Notes under the pieces: model-generated
Database searches by the model: none
Told to the model about the DNA's origin: nothing
What the model saw: only the letters and a program-made list of their open reading frames with translations
Made by a program: the position numbers and the translations under genes
Part shown: piece after piece, positions 36,139-45,095 of the stretch
How the letters are laid out: each line of letters opens with the position of its first letter
How positions within the stretch are numbered: the stretch's first letter is position 1
Assembly: GCA_964449165.1 (NCBI GenBank)
Contig: CAYVAT010000007.1
Coordinates: forward strand, 21,886 to 85,885
Length of the DNA stretch: 64,000 nucleotides
DNA from: CAYSCW01 sp964449165
GTDB taxonomy: Bacteria; Acidobacteriota; Aminicenantia; Aminicenantales; Aminicenantaceae
Direction of reading: 5' to 3'

Positions 36139-36220
36139 CCCGTATATCCCTTTCTCTGCGGATATTCGGGATAAAAAAGCTTTTTGTTCAGTGTGTTGTG
36201 TTAAGATTAGCTCACTGAAC
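36139..36220 (-). promoter_or_regulatory. Structured leader upstream of the TonB receptor gene
   Basis: Two inverted repeats lie just upstream of the receptor start. The first has arms 36139-36149 and 36160-36170 (CCCGTATATCC with GGATATTCGGG, one mismatch, 10-base loop), immediately before the GGAGG site. The second has perfect 8-base arms 36186-36193 (GTTCAGTG) and 36213-36220 (CACTGAAC) with a 19-base loop. They could be mRNA leader hairpins or operators; no named riboswitch is recognised. Confidence 0.4.
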
Positions 36221-36467
36221 GAAATCAACCTACGACCATGGAGTGTGAAGTCATTTTTACGAGAATGTAATTTTGACCTACACCCCAACCAATAACATAT
36301 TTATTTGATTCTCCTGTTTGATTGCACCTCCCCTCTTTCATATCTTTCACAATTTATTATTTCCTTAGTGCAATATCTGTGCCAATTTAAGTCAACAGGC
36401 CGGATAATAGAATTTATTTATTATCAACATATTACAGAAGAATAATTATAAGTAAAAAGAAATTAAA

Positions 36468-36483
36468 ATTCAATTTTTTGAAT
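36468..36483. promoter_or_regulatory. Palindrome ATTCAA-N4-TTGAAT, copy 1
   Basis: Perfect inverted repeat ATTCAATTTTTTGAAT, extendable by one base pair on each side (36467-36484). A second copy with the same arms lies 195 bases away. Paired copies of one palindrome in a divergent intergenic region suggest an operator for a dimeric regulator. Confidence 0.5.
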
Positions 36484-36662
36484 TGTGTACAGATTTTTGG
36501 ATTTTACATCACCTCTAATTTCCTTTTTTTATATTCCACAACTGGAGTCTGCATTGATTTTTGTGATCGAAAAGAAACAACCATGTTATTCAGCCACGGA
36601 TGAACTTCCTGGCTAGCTCCATATGGATATTATCGACAATTTATTTCAATATTTCAGATATT

Positions 36663-36678
36663 ATTCAATATTTTGAAT
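36663..36678. promoter_or_regulatory. Palindrome ATTCAA-N4-TTGAAT, copy 2
   Basis: Perfect inverted repeat ATTCAATATTTTGAAT with the same 6-base arms and spacing as the copy at 36468-36483; the two differ at one central base. A weaker half-match (TTTCAATATTTCAGAT) lies about 20 bases to the left. Confidence 0.5.
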
Positions 36679-36857
36679 CATCCATAAAAATAGATCGTCC
36701 TCGCTCATGTTTATCCAGGTATTCCAAAAATCATTCAACATCAAATTTGTCCTATTACTCATTGGACACACATCCAAAACCCTGATGAGAATAATTATTT
36801 AATTGGTTGGAAAGAGTGAGGGTTGATAATTTCCCTCCTTCCTCCTAGTACTGAAAA

Positions 36858-36882
36858 AAAGATTCACACTTTCTGAATCTTT
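36858..36882. promoter_or_regulatory. Inverted repeat upstream of the EndoQ-like gene
   Basis: Perfect 9-base arms AAAGATTCA and TGAATCTTT separated by CACTTTC, 47 bases before the EndoQ-like start. The arm contains ATTCA/TGAAT, related to the palindromes at 36468 and 36663. It could be an operator or a weak hairpin; the following T-rich bases are not a convincing terminator. Confidence 0.4.
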
Positions 36883-36929
36883 CTCTTGAAATGTCCCTAC
36901 AGATTTCATAAACTTTACTCTCATTCAGG

Positions 36930-38222
36930 ATGAAATTCATTGCAGACCTCCACATACATTCCAAATTCTCCCGTGCCACTTCCCGTGATATGAACATCGA
37001 CACTCTGGCCTACTGGGCCAAGATCAAGGGGATACGGCTTCTGGCCACAGCCGATTTTACCCACCCGGAATGGTTATTCCTCATACGCGACAAGCTGGAA
37101 CCTGAAGGTAACGGTTTCTACAAGCTTCGAAACATCATCGCTTCTCAGAATGATTATGTAAAGAATGTCCCTGTCTCTCCAGAGGATGTTTCCTTCATCC
37201 TCTCTACAGAAATCAGCTTTATCTACTCCAAGAAAGGAAAAGTCCGGAAAATTCACCTTCTCATCCTCGCTCCTGACTTTGAATCTGTGGACAGAATCAA
37301 CCGCAAGCTCTCCGGACTGGGGAATCTCCGCTCTGATGGCAGGCCAATCCTGGGTATGGATGCCAAGGCCTTTGTCAAGATCGTGGCAGAAATCTGCCCG
37401 CGCTGTGTTGTTATTCCTTCCCATATCTGGACTCCCTGGTTTTCCCTGTTCGGTGCCAATTCGGGATTCGATGCGATCGAGGAATGCTTCGAAGAGATGA
37501 CTCCTTTCATCTTTGCCCTGGAGACAGGCCTTTCCTCTGACCCGCCGATGAATTGGAGACTTTCCTGTCTAGACAAATATGCTCTAGTGTCCAACTCCGA
37601 CGCTCACTCTCCCTCCCGCCTTGGAAGAGAAGCGAATGCTTTCAACACAAATTTCAGCTACGACGGTCTCGTTCAGGCCATTAAGAGCAAAGATCCTGAA
37701 AAGTTCACCTACACAGTGGAATTTTTTCCAGAAGAAGGAAAGTACCACTACGATGGTCATCGCAAGTGCGGTGTCATCTTTTCTCCCCGGCAAACCTTAC
37801 AGCACAGATATATCTGCCCCGAATGCGGGAAAAAGCTGACTGTGGGGGTGATGCACAGGGTGGAAGAACTGGCTGACAGGGAGCAAGGAGAGAAATTTGC
37901 TCCTGGAGTACCTTTCAAGAACCTCATTCCTCTCAACGAAATCATCGCTCAAGCCATCAGCAAAACTTCTGAATGCAAGAGTGTGTGGGATATTTACTTC
38001 CGCTTCATACATGAATTCGACAACGAGCATAAAATCCTCACCGAAGTGCCTGTTGAAGACCTTAGGCAGCTCATGCCAGAAAGAGTCAGCCTTGGTGTGG
38101 AGAGGATGAGAAAGGGGAAAGTCAAAATCATCCCCGGACACGATGGATGCTACGGAAAAATAAACCTCTTCGAAAAGGAATCTCTCGAAACAGAATCCCA
38201 ACAACAGCTCAAGCTTTTTTGA
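36930..38222 (+). CDS. Endonuclease Q-like PHP-domain protein
   Basis: 430 aa. The N-terminal PHP domain begins FIADLHIHSKFSRATSRDMN (the DLHIHS metal motif) with IKGIRLLATADFTHPEW near residue 30, VVIPSHIWTPWFSLFG near 165 and VSNSDAHSPSRLGREANAF near 220. A C-terminal zinc ribbon follows with HRKCGVIF and YICPECGKKL near 275-300, then a helical part with LNEIIAQAISKTSECKSVW. This domain set matches the EndoQ/TIGR00375 family, whose characterised archaeal member nicks DNA 5' to deaminated bases (uracil, hypoxanthine). The gene stands alone, preceded by the AT-rich region. EndoQ activity here is inferred from family similarity. Confidence 0.85.
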   Translation: MKFIADLHIHSKFSRATSRDMNIDTLAYWAKIKGIRLLATADFTHPEWLFLIRDKLEPEGNGFYKLRNIIASQNDYVKNVPVSPEDVSFILSTEISFIYSKKGKVRKIHLLILAPDFESVDRINRKLSGLGNLRSDGRPILGMDAKAFVKIVAEICPRCVVIPSHIWTPWFSLFGANSGFDAIEECFEEMTPFIFALETGLSSDPPMNWRLSCLDKYALVSNSDAHSPSRLGREANAFNTNFSYDGLVQAIKSKDPEKFTYTVEFFPEEGKYHYDGHRKCGVIFSPRQTLQHRYICPECGKKLTVGVMHRVEELADREQGEKFAPGVPFKNLIPLNEIIAQAISKTSECKSVWDIYFRFIHEFDNEHKILTEVPVEDLRQLMPERVSLGVERMRKGKVKIIPGHDGCYGKINLFEKESLETESQQQLKLF

Positions 38223-38267
38223 GATCGGAACGTCCGCGTTTTCCAGACTGTATGATGACTAAAGATC

Positions 38268-40265
38268 ATGAATTTTAAGAAGACGGAATTCGGCAACCAT
38301 ATCCAGCTGAGTCTTCTTGCCGTGATCGTGGGCATCATTGCAGGTCTTGCTTCTGTTGCCTTCAAGATCATGATTCATTTCTTCCAGAGCCTGCTCTGGA
38401 GAGCCCCCGATATCATCGAAGCCGCTTCCTTCCAGTCATGGTATTGGATAATATTGATTCCAGCCATAGGCGGTCTGTTAGTGGGGCCTCTCGTATATTA
38501 CGGAGCAAAAGAAGCGAAAGGTCACGGCGTTCCCGAAATTATGGAAGCTCAAATTTTCCATGGCAGCCGGATCAGAAATCAGGTGGCTTTTATTAAATCC
38601 CTTGCCTCATCCATCTGCATCGGTTCAGGAGGATCGACAGGGAGAGAAGGACCGATTGTCCAGATCAGCGCTAGCCTGGCTTCTACGTTGAGTCAGATAT
38701 TTCATATCCCGGAGAGAGGAATGCGGATTCTTGTTGCTGCAGGAGCAGGAGCAGGAATCGGAGCCACATTCAATGCACCCATTGCAGGAGCGCTATTCGC
38801 CGTGGAAGTCATCCTCGGTGAATTCGGCGTCTTCTCCTTCAGTCCTATCATCATCGCCTCAGTCATAGCAACTCTCACATCAAGACTTCTTATAGGAGAT
38901 TTTGCAGCTTTCACCGTGCCCAAGTACACATTGATCAGTGTCTGGGAAATCGGCCCTTACATACTCCTCGGAATCATCAGTGGCTTGGTGGCCATCCTCT
39001 TCATCAAGGTGCTCTACTTTCTTGAGGACAAATTTGAACGCCTGCAGCTTCATCCCTTGCTCAAACCCGCAATCGGCGGTCTTTTAGTAGGCCTCATCGG
39101 CTGGAAACTCCCCCAAGTCTTCGGGGTTAGTTATGAAGCCATTGATGCCTGCTTGGGAAACCAGATCGTTTTCTGGCTGGCCTTCATCCTCATTTTCGCC
39201 AAGGTTGTAGGCACGTCCTTAACCCTAGGCTCAGGAGGCTCAGGAGGAATCTTCGCTCCTTCTCTCTTTATGGGCGCCATGACTGGCAACTTCATAGGCT
39301 CCATATTCCACAATTCTTTTCCCCAATCCATTTCTTCTCCTGGAGCATTCGCTCTTGTAGGGATGGGAGCTGTGGTGGCCGGTGCCACTCACGCTCCCAT
39401 GACGGCCATCGTCATCATCTTCGAATTAACATATGACTATAAAATCATCCTCCCACTCATGCTCTCCTGCATCATCGCATCCTTTGTGAGCGTAGGCCTC
39501 AGTAGAGAGTCTATCTACACTGCAAAGCTGATACGTAGAGGTATTCTCTTCAAAGAAGGAAGAGAATTGAACATCCTTCGTTCTCTCTTCGTCAAGGATT
39601 TAGTCAGTCAAGATTACCAGATGTTTCTCAATACCGATCGAGTAGGTGAGATTATGGATAAAGTCATTGGAGGAAAGCATCATGCCTTCCAGATTGTGGA
39701 TGCCGAGAAAAACCATAAAGGTTGTTTTTCCCTTAACCAACTGAAAAAACTTGTGCATGAGAAGGACCTTCTTGACTCATTCGTTATTGCCGAGGATATC
39801 GCTGTGCCAGGAATTCAAATTGACTATGAAGATAACCTGGAAAAAGCCATGGAAATCTTCGGGCGTGAAGATGTGGCTGAAATCGCTGTCATGAAGAACA
39901 ATAAATTTATCGGTGTCCTCAAGAGAAAAGACGTCATCGAAGCCTACAACCATGAGATTGCCAAGAAGGAGGCTGCCTCTGGCCTTGTCCGGAAGCTCAA
40001 ATTTACCCACCAGACAAAGACCATTGATCTGGGAAAAGGCTACACCCTCATGGAGATCGACGCTCCCTCGTCCTTCTGGAATAAAACCCTTAAGGATCTC
40101 AACCTCAGAGCAGTCTACCGTATCGATGTGCTCTTGATCAGAAGAAAATTCCCTCCCCAGACCATCACCATCCCTTCTGCCGGGGAAATGATCAGAAAAG
40201 GAGATGTTTTGATTCTTGCCGGGGTTGCCGAGAACATAAAAAAGATCATCAAAGACACAAAGTGA
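38268..40265 (+). CDS. ClC-type chloride channel/transporter with CBS and TrkA-C domains
   Basis: 665 aa. The ClC core (about residues 8-430) contains GSGGSTGREGPIVQ with the gating Glu, GSGGSGGIFAPSLFMGA near 325 and an LVGMGAVVAGATHAPMTAIV helix. Two CBS domains occupy about 445-570 and a TrkA-C-like domain about 580-665 (IDLGKGYTLMEIDAPSSFW to GDVLILAG). Such proteins move Cl- (often Cl-/H+ exchange) under control by ligand-binding cytoplasmic domains. The TrkA-C part, usually found in K+ transport systems, points to nucleotide control in addition to CBS. The start follows the EndoQ-like gene by 45 bases. Confidence 0.92.
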   Translation: MNFKKTEFGNHIQLSLLAVIVGIIAGLASVAFKIMIHFFQSLLWRAPDIIEAASFQSWYWIILIPAIGGLLVGPLVYYGAKEAKGHGVPEIMEAQIFHGSRIRNQVAFIKSLASSICIGSGGSTGREGPIVQISASLASTLSQIFHIPERGMRILVAAGAGAGIGATFNAPIAGALFAVEVILGEFGVFSFSPIIIASVIATLTSRLLIGDFAAFTVPKYTLISVWEIGPYILLGIISGLVAILFIKVLYFLEDKFERLQLHPLLKPAIGGLLVGLIGWKLPQVFGVSYEAIDACLGNQIVFWLAFILIFAKVVGTSLTLGSGGSGGIFAPSLFMGAMTGNFIGSIFHNSFPQSISSPGAFALVGMGAVVAGATHAPMTAIVIIFELTYDYKIILPLMLSCIIASFVSVGLSRESIYTAKLIRRGILFKEGRELNILRSLFVKDLVSQDYQMFLNTDRVGEIMDKVIGGKHHAFQIVDAEKNHKGCFSLNQLKKLVHEKDLLDSFVIAEDIAVPGIQIDYEDNLEKAMEIFGREDVAEIAVMKNNKFIGVLKRKDVIEAYNHEIAKKEAASGLVRKLKFTHQTKTIDLGKGYTLMEIDAPSSFWNKTLKDLNLRAVYRIDVLLIRRKFPPQTITIPSAGEMIRKGDVLILAGVAENIKKIIKDTK

Positions 40266-40421
40266 GATTATAGGTTCACTAAAAAACGGCTGGTTTCTTG
40301 GCATAAACAGACAAAATCATACGTGAAGCATGGAGGAATGGACGTAATTTCATAAATGGTAATACTTGTTATCACTTCAATAGTCCAAAAAATTTTTTTC
40401 TTATAAGAAAGGAAGGTCAAA

Positions 40422-41834
40422 ATGGGGAAAAAGATCCTTGGATTATCACTTGTTGGCTTTTTTACCTTTATTTTTTTATCCCTTTTCACATTTGGAGAAA
40501 ATCCTCCATTAAATGTTAAGGAAAAAGGATGGCTGGGCAAAGCTTACCGCCTTGATGTGAACGGGTGGATCTATCTCCATATCGAAGGGAAACCATTCGA
40601 GATGGGTTTTCAGAGAGGATACTTGACCGCCAATGAGATTGACGACTTCTTCCAAACCGTGGCGCATACCCAAAAATTTGAAACAGCCAAAGAAATCGAT
40701 TTCTTTGTCCAAGCAGCCTCAAATGTGTTCAAAGATAAGGTCCCTCCAGAATACATGGAAGAGATAAAAGGCATGGTTTCAGGGATGGAAAAAGCAGGGA
40801 AAAAAGTCACTGTTGAGGAAATGCTGTTCATGAATGGGTTTATCGATATCCTGTGGCACTGGTGGCCCCAACAGCAAGAATCAGAAAAAGTGCCCTCTCC
40901 TGGCTGCAGTGCGTTCATCGCCACCGGGGATGCCACTGCTGACGGCAAAATCGTCATGGCGCATAATTCCTGGTATCTCTATGCCCTTCTGAGGTTCTGC
41001 AATATCATCGTGGACTTAGCTCCAGAGACGGGCCATCGCATTTTGATGCAGTCTTGGGGACCCTGCCTCTACAGCGCTACAGACTTTTTTATCACCGAAG
41101 CCGGGCTGATGGGTACAGAGACAACAATCGGAGAATTTAAGGGATTCGACCCTGAAGGAATACCCATTTTTGTAAGAGCAAGAAAGGCCATGCAGTATGC
41201 CGACAGTATTGACCAGTGGGCAGAGATAATGATCGAGAACAATAGCGGCGCCTACGCCAATTCCTGGCTTCTAGGTGATGTACATTCAAACGAGATCGCC
41301 CGCCTTGAGCTCGGTTTAAAGCACCACAGCTTAGAGAAGAAAAAGGATGGATATTTCACCGGATCAAACGTTCCCGATAACATAAAAATACTGAGAGAAG
41401 AAACAACTGCTACCTATGATGATGTCAGAGACTTTTGTGTGGCGCGCAGAATTCGCTGGAGACAACTGATGGCAAAACATTATGGAAAAATTGATGTGGA
41501 AAACGCCAAACGGATGCTCGCCGATCATTACGACGTTTACTTAGAAAAGGAAAAACCGAGTTTCAGAACAATATGCGGTCATTGGGAGTTGGACGATGGA
41601 ATGGTTCCCGGAACCTTGGGGGCTTATCTTCCTGGAGGCGCTGTGGATGGAAAAGTGGCGGACTCAAGCATGGCCAAAAATTGGCAACTCTGGGCAAAAT
41701 GGGGAAGCTCTTGTAATATCGGATTCAATGCCAAGGAATTCTTGGAGAAACATCCTCAATATGAATGGCTGGACGGTTATCTAAAGGATCTTCCGGCCAT
41801 GCCCTGGACCATTTTCCCTCCACAGGAAAAATAG
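40422..41834 (+). CDS. Secreted C45/phospholipase-B-like Ntn hydrolase
   Basis: 470 aa with a signal peptide (ILGLSLVGFFTFIFLSLFTF). The mature protein resembles the C45/acyl-CoA:6-APA acyltransferase and phospholipase B-like group of N-terminal-nucleophile hydrolases, which self-cleave to expose a Cys. The probable nucleophile is Cys162 in SPGCSAFIATGDATADGKI, followed by VMAHNSWYLY. Other family features are EGKPFEMGFQRGYL near residue 55 and a TNxxG-like YANSWLLGDVHSNEIARLEL segment near 275. Substrate is unknown; amide bonds of acyl amino acids or phospholipids are the usual targets. An AAGGTC-type ribosome site precedes the ATG. Confidence 0.82.
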   Translation: MGKKILGLSLVGFFTFIFLSLFTFGENPPLNVKEKGWLGKAYRLDVNGWIYLHIEGKPFEMGFQRGYLTANEIDDFFQTVAHTQKFETAKEIDFFVQAASNVFKDKVPPEYMEEIKGMVSGMEKAGKKVTVEEMLFMNGFIDILWHWWPQQQESEKVPSPGCSAFIATGDATADGKIVMAHNSWYLYALLRFCNIIVDLAPETGHRILMQSWGPCLYSATDFFITEAGLMGTETTIGEFKGFDPEGIPIFVRARKAMQYADSIDQWAEIMIENNSGAYANSWLLGDVHSNEIARLELGLKHHSLEKKKDGYFTGSNVPDNIKILREETTATYDDVRDFCVARRIRWRQLMAKHYGKIDVENAKRMLADHYDVYLEKEKPSFRTICGHWELDDGMVPGTLGAYLPGGAVDGKVADSSMAKNWQLWAKWGSSCNIGFNAKEFLEKHPQYEWLDGYLKDLPAMPWTIFPPQEK

Positions 41835-41988
41835 ACAAGTAATGCTAGGAATCTTTACTTTGGACTGCAGGTAAAGGGAATCTCCGCAAAAATCTGGTTT
41901 TTCCTCTCTTCCACTTTTTCGGAGCCACAGATAGGATTCGCTCGATAAGCTCTGGCGTATCGGGGAGCAGGCTAAATGACCGGTCTCC

Positions 41989-42017
41989 TTGACAACACCT
42001 TCTGCAGACCTTATATT
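41989..42017 (+). promoter_or_regulatory. Sigma-70-type promoter for the bifunctional nuclease gene
   Basis: Perfect -35 box TTGACA (41989-41994), spacer of exactly 17 bases and -10 box TATATT (42012-42017). Transcription would begin about 15 bases before the ATG at 42041, after which GAGGAG provides the ribosome site. The rest of the 206-base gap shows nothing else. Confidence 0.8.
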
Positions 42018-42040
42018 AAAAGACAAGCGAGGAGATAATC

Positions 42041-42526
42041 ATGGAAATCGAAATGAAGATAAAGGGCTTGGTTGTGGATCCCATATCAAAAATGCCTATC
42101 GTGGTTCTTGAAGATACGAACAAAGAGCGGATGCTTCCGATTTGGATCGGAGTTTTCGAAGCCAATGCTATTGCTTTAAAAATAGAAAACATATCCACTC
42201 CTCGCCCCATGACTCATGACCTTCTCAAAAACTTCCTGAAAAAGCTCCAAATATCAGTGGAGAAAATTGTGGTCAATGACGTCAGGGATAATACCTTCTA
42301 TGCTCTTATCCACTGCCTCTACAACAACAACAGGCTGATCATTGATTCCCGTCCTTCAGATGCCATAGCTCTGGCCCTGCGGACCGATGCTCCTATCTAT
42401 GTCGATGAGGAAGTTGTCAACAAGGCTCACAGCTTAAGATTTGATGAAAGCCTCGAAGATTCCGAGAAACTCAAGAAGTGGCTGGAGAGCCTGAAGCCTG
42501 AGGACTTCGGCAAATACAAGATGTAA
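42041..42526 (+). CDS. Bifunctional nuclease family protein (DUF151)
   Basis: 161 aa, the BFN/DUF151 family, described in plants and bacteria as having DNase and RNase activity. Characteristic segments are LPIWIGVFEANAIAL near residue 30, RPMTHDLLKNFL near 54, TFYALIHC near 85 and IDSRPSDAIALALRTDAPIY near 100, with the Arg-Pro-Ser-Asp cluster strongly conserved. Physiological role in bacteria is poorly known. It has its own strong promoter and converges on lptFG. Confidence 0.9.
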   Translation: MEIEMKIKGLVVDPISKMPIVVLEDTNKERMLPIWIGVFEANAIALKIENISTPRPMTHDLLKNFLKKLQISVEKIVVNDVRDNTFYALIHCLYNNNRLIIDSRPSDAIALALRTDAPIYVDEEVVNKAHSLRFDESLEDSEKLKKWLESLKPEDFGKYKM

Positions 42527-42667
42527 TCCTCTTCCCTCCTCTTTTTGGCAAATCCGTTAATTATCTCTAATATTCCTGTTTTTTTCACCTTTCTTTACAG
42601 AAAAGGCAAGGGAAATCAAGCGGCACGTAAACAATCTCAAGAGACTGGTGTACAGCCCTGATTTCCT

Positions 42668-45010
42668 TTATGTCCTCAGAGTAAAGACAAGATAGAGACC
42701 AACCAAGCCGAATATCAGATTAGGTCCCCAGGCAGCAAGATAGACATTCAAATAATTGGCTTCTCCAAGCCCTCGAAAAATGGCGATGGTCCCCCAGTAA
42801 ATCATGGCGATCACAATGCTCAAGCCGATGCCCACCAGAGTCCCCCTCTTTCCCATAGAAAAAGCAAAGGGAATCCCCAAGAGGGTCATGATCAAGCTGA
42901 CAATAGGAAAAGATATCTTATAATTCAGAGCTACCTTAAACTTCTGAGTCTCGAATCCTCTCTCATCAATCTCCTCTATATAATCCTTGAGTTCGCCGTA
43001 GCTCATCTGATCCGGTTCCTTCATCTTCTTCAAAAAATAATCTTTATTCTCTCCGATAGTGATATTCATCTCTTTTTTTCTTTCGAACTCAATGGGTTTT
43101 CCCACTTCAAATTCCCTGTGCCAGCAGTCTCTCAAAGAAATGTTGTTTCCACTCAAATATCCCTTCTCAGCGTAATCTCTTCCGGCAACAGACCAAGAAG
43201 ATAAGTCGATATCGTAGATAGAGAGCTTGCTGAACGCAGATTCTTCTGGGTCAAAATAATTGTAGTAGTAAATTCTGTTTTTTTCTTTTCCCAAAACCCA
43301 GCGCCGATCCAGGTAACTGTAGCTACGGGGAGGGACATCGTTGATCTTGTTCCAAATCTCCTCGGCTTTTTTGTTGGCATAAGGAAGCACATTCTCCTGC
43401 AGATAAAAAGAGAGGAAACTGGCAATGCTGGCCATAAAGAGCACAGGAAGGACAATTCGGTAGACACTAATGCCACAGGCTTTCATGGCTGTTATCTCAT
43501 TGAATTTGGTCAAAAGCCCCAAGCATAAGAGAGTGGCAGTCAATACAGCGACGGGAAGAACGTAATGAATAAACTCAGGCAGGCTATAACGAATAAAATC
43601 CAAGAGAAGAACAACTGACTTCTCGTGCTCATAGATATTATCAATCCGTTCAAAAAAGGTAACGATGATATAAATCCACAGCAGGGCCAGAAACACCAGG
43701 GAAAAAATGACCAGATACTTCCGGATGATGTAACGATCCAGAATATTGGGAAAACGAAGAGAAAGACGGAGCCGTCTGCGGGAACTTTTCCTCCTCTTGG
43801 TCAAGGCAATGCTCTTGTCTTTTCCCTTGAATAACCGAAGAAAGACGGAAAAAGGCCTCGATTCTTTTAATGATTTGCTGAAAAGATAGATTCCCACCAG
43901 TAAAAGAAGAACATTGACTCCCCATATTCCCAAGAAAGGGGAGATTTTGCCATCCATGGCAAACTTTTCACCAGCAGTGATGAGAACATAATAGATGAGA
44001 ATGATTCCCAGACTGATGGTGAAACCGCTTGTCCTTCCTCCTTTTCTTGTGGAAGCTCCCAGAGGAAGTCCCAAAAGGGCAAACACAAAGCAAGCAAACG
44101 GAAAAGCAAATTTTTTATGGATCTCCACCCAATGGGAAATATAATTCTTTCTTTTTTGCCAACGAGCATAAGGGCCTTCCTGGTCTTCATTCATGGAAGC
44201 CAATTCCCCTTTTATGACCTTCTGATCATCGATCAACTCTTTTATGTCCTTCTCTCTCACCCGTTTTTTATAGGAAAGAGAGGAAAAAAAGCTATCCACA
44301 TTGATCTCTTCTTCTAGTTGTTTAAAAGAGGTCACGCCGTATTTCTCGGATTGGGAACGAGAATGGGAATGAACCACTCCATCATAGAGTACCAGGATAG
44401 CCCTTTTTTCCTCAGGATAAAAATTTAGCCTTCCTCTCTTAGCCAAAATCACCCTGGGCTCTTCTTCCGGATCAGAAAAATAGGCAAAGACATTTTCCCA
44501 ATCCTTCTTTAAAGAAATATCCTGAATAAAGAGGACTGTATGAGGAATGTCCTCGTTGAATTCTCTGGGATTGATCTCCAGCTTGACTTTAGCCAGCACC
44601 GAGTGAGTAAACATCTGCACCCATTTGTAGTTTGCGTGAGGAGCAAGATAGAGGGTTAAGAAAGAGGTCAACAACCATCCTCCAAAAGAAAAAACGAATA
44701 CAGGGCGAAGAAGTCTCTTGTAGCTGATTCCCAGAGTCTTGAAGGCCATGATCTCCGAGTTGGAGGACAACCGGCTCAATCCGGCAAGAATACCCATAAG
44801 AATCGCCATAGGGAGGGTGAATGCGATTATAGCTGGGATCAGATAAAAAAGAACCTTGGCTGCTGTGGAGAAAGATACACCCTTAGTGATAAATACTTCT
44901 GAAAGGAGAAGTATTTCATTCATTAAAAAGACAAAGGTGGTGATGAGGAGGCCTAGAAGAAAAGGAGGAGTGAGTTCTTTATAAATATAGCGGTCGAAGA
45001 AGTTGATCAC
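42668..45010 (-). CDS. LptF-LptG fusion permease
   Basis: About 780 aa. Two complete YjgP/YjgQ permease units lie in tandem. The first (about 1-390) has FFDRYIYKELTPPFLLGLL, LSSNSEIMAFKTLGISY and C-terminal helices with ALLGLPLGASTRKGG. A basic linker (about 390-420) precedes the second unit with LDRYIIRKYLVIFSL, FNEITAMKACGISVYRI and TLLGIPFAFSMGKRG. In most bacteria LptF and LptG are separate subunits of the LPS exporter LptB2FG. GTG at 45010 is chosen as start; the longer frame starts at TTG 45040 inside the groEL terminator. Converges with BFN. Confidence 0.88.
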   Translation of the reverse strand: MINFFDRYIYKELTPPFLLGLLITTFVFLMNEILLLSEVFITKGVSFSTAAKVLFYLIPAIIAFTLPMAILMGILAGLSRLSSNSEIMAFKTLGISYKRLLRPVFVFSFGGWLLTSFLTLYLAPHANYKWVQMFTHSVLAKVKLEINPREFNEDIPHTVLFIQDISLKKDWENVFAYFSDPEEEPRVILAKRGRLNFYPEEKRAILVLYDGVVHSHSRSQSEKYGVTSFKQLEEEINVDSFFSSLSYKKRVREKDIKELIDDQKVIKGELASMNEDQEGPYARWQKRKNYISHWVEIHKKFAFPFACFVFALLGLPLGASTRKGGRTSGFTISLGIILIYYVLITAGEKFAMDGKISPFLGIWGVNVLLLLVGIYLFSKSLKESRPFSVFLRLFKGKDKSIALTKRRKSSRRRLRLSLRFPNILDRYIIRKYLVIFSLVFLALLWIYIIVTFFERIDNIYEHEKSVVLLLDFIRYSLPEFIHYVLPVAVLTATLLCLGLLTKFNEITAMKACGISVYRIVLPVLFMASIASFLSFYLQENVLPYANKKAEEIWNKINDVPPRSYSYLDRRWVLGKEKNRIYYYNYFDPEESAFSKLSIYDIDLSSWSVAGRDYAEKGYLSGNNISLRDCWHREFEVGKPIEFERKKEMNITIGENKDYFLKKMKEPDQMSYGELKDYIEEIDERGFETQKFKVALNYKISFPIVSLIMTLLGIPFAFSMGKRGTLVGIGLSIVIAMIYWGTIAIFRGLGEANYLNVYLAAWGPNLIFGLVGLYLVFTLRT

Positions 45011-45038
45011 TGTGATATTTATACCACAGAAAAGGCCC

Positions 45039-45077
45039 AAAAAAAAGAAAGGCCCCGAGCATATACTCAGGGCCTTT
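45039..45077 (-). terminator. Rho-independent terminator after groEL
   Basis: Stem AAAGGCCC/GGGCCTTT (45048-45055 and 45070-45077), continued by GAG/CTC after one mismatch, with a 6-base loop. On the minus strand it is followed by a run of eight U. A second AAAGGCCC at 45031-45038 could compete for the same right arm. The structure lies only 28 bases before the assigned lptFG start. Confidence 0.88.
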
Positions 45078-45095
45078 AGACTATCGCCTTATGTC

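Larger units (their letters stand above)
36221..36929. other. AT-rich intergenic region without a supported gene
   Basis: About 700 bases between the TonB receptor leader and the EndoQ-like gene. It is markedly AT-rich compared with neighbouring genes. A short frame of 61 codons at 36600 has no ribosome site or recognisable content. It holds two near-identical 16-base palindromes and a third inverted repeat near 36858-36882, listed separately. Promoters for both divergent genes should lie here, but no box pair is convincing. Confidence 0.7.

Noticed and set aside
36600..36785. Possible small gene in the AT-rich gap
   Set aside because: No Shine-Dalgarno sequence, no recognisable content, and in a region where random short frames are expected.
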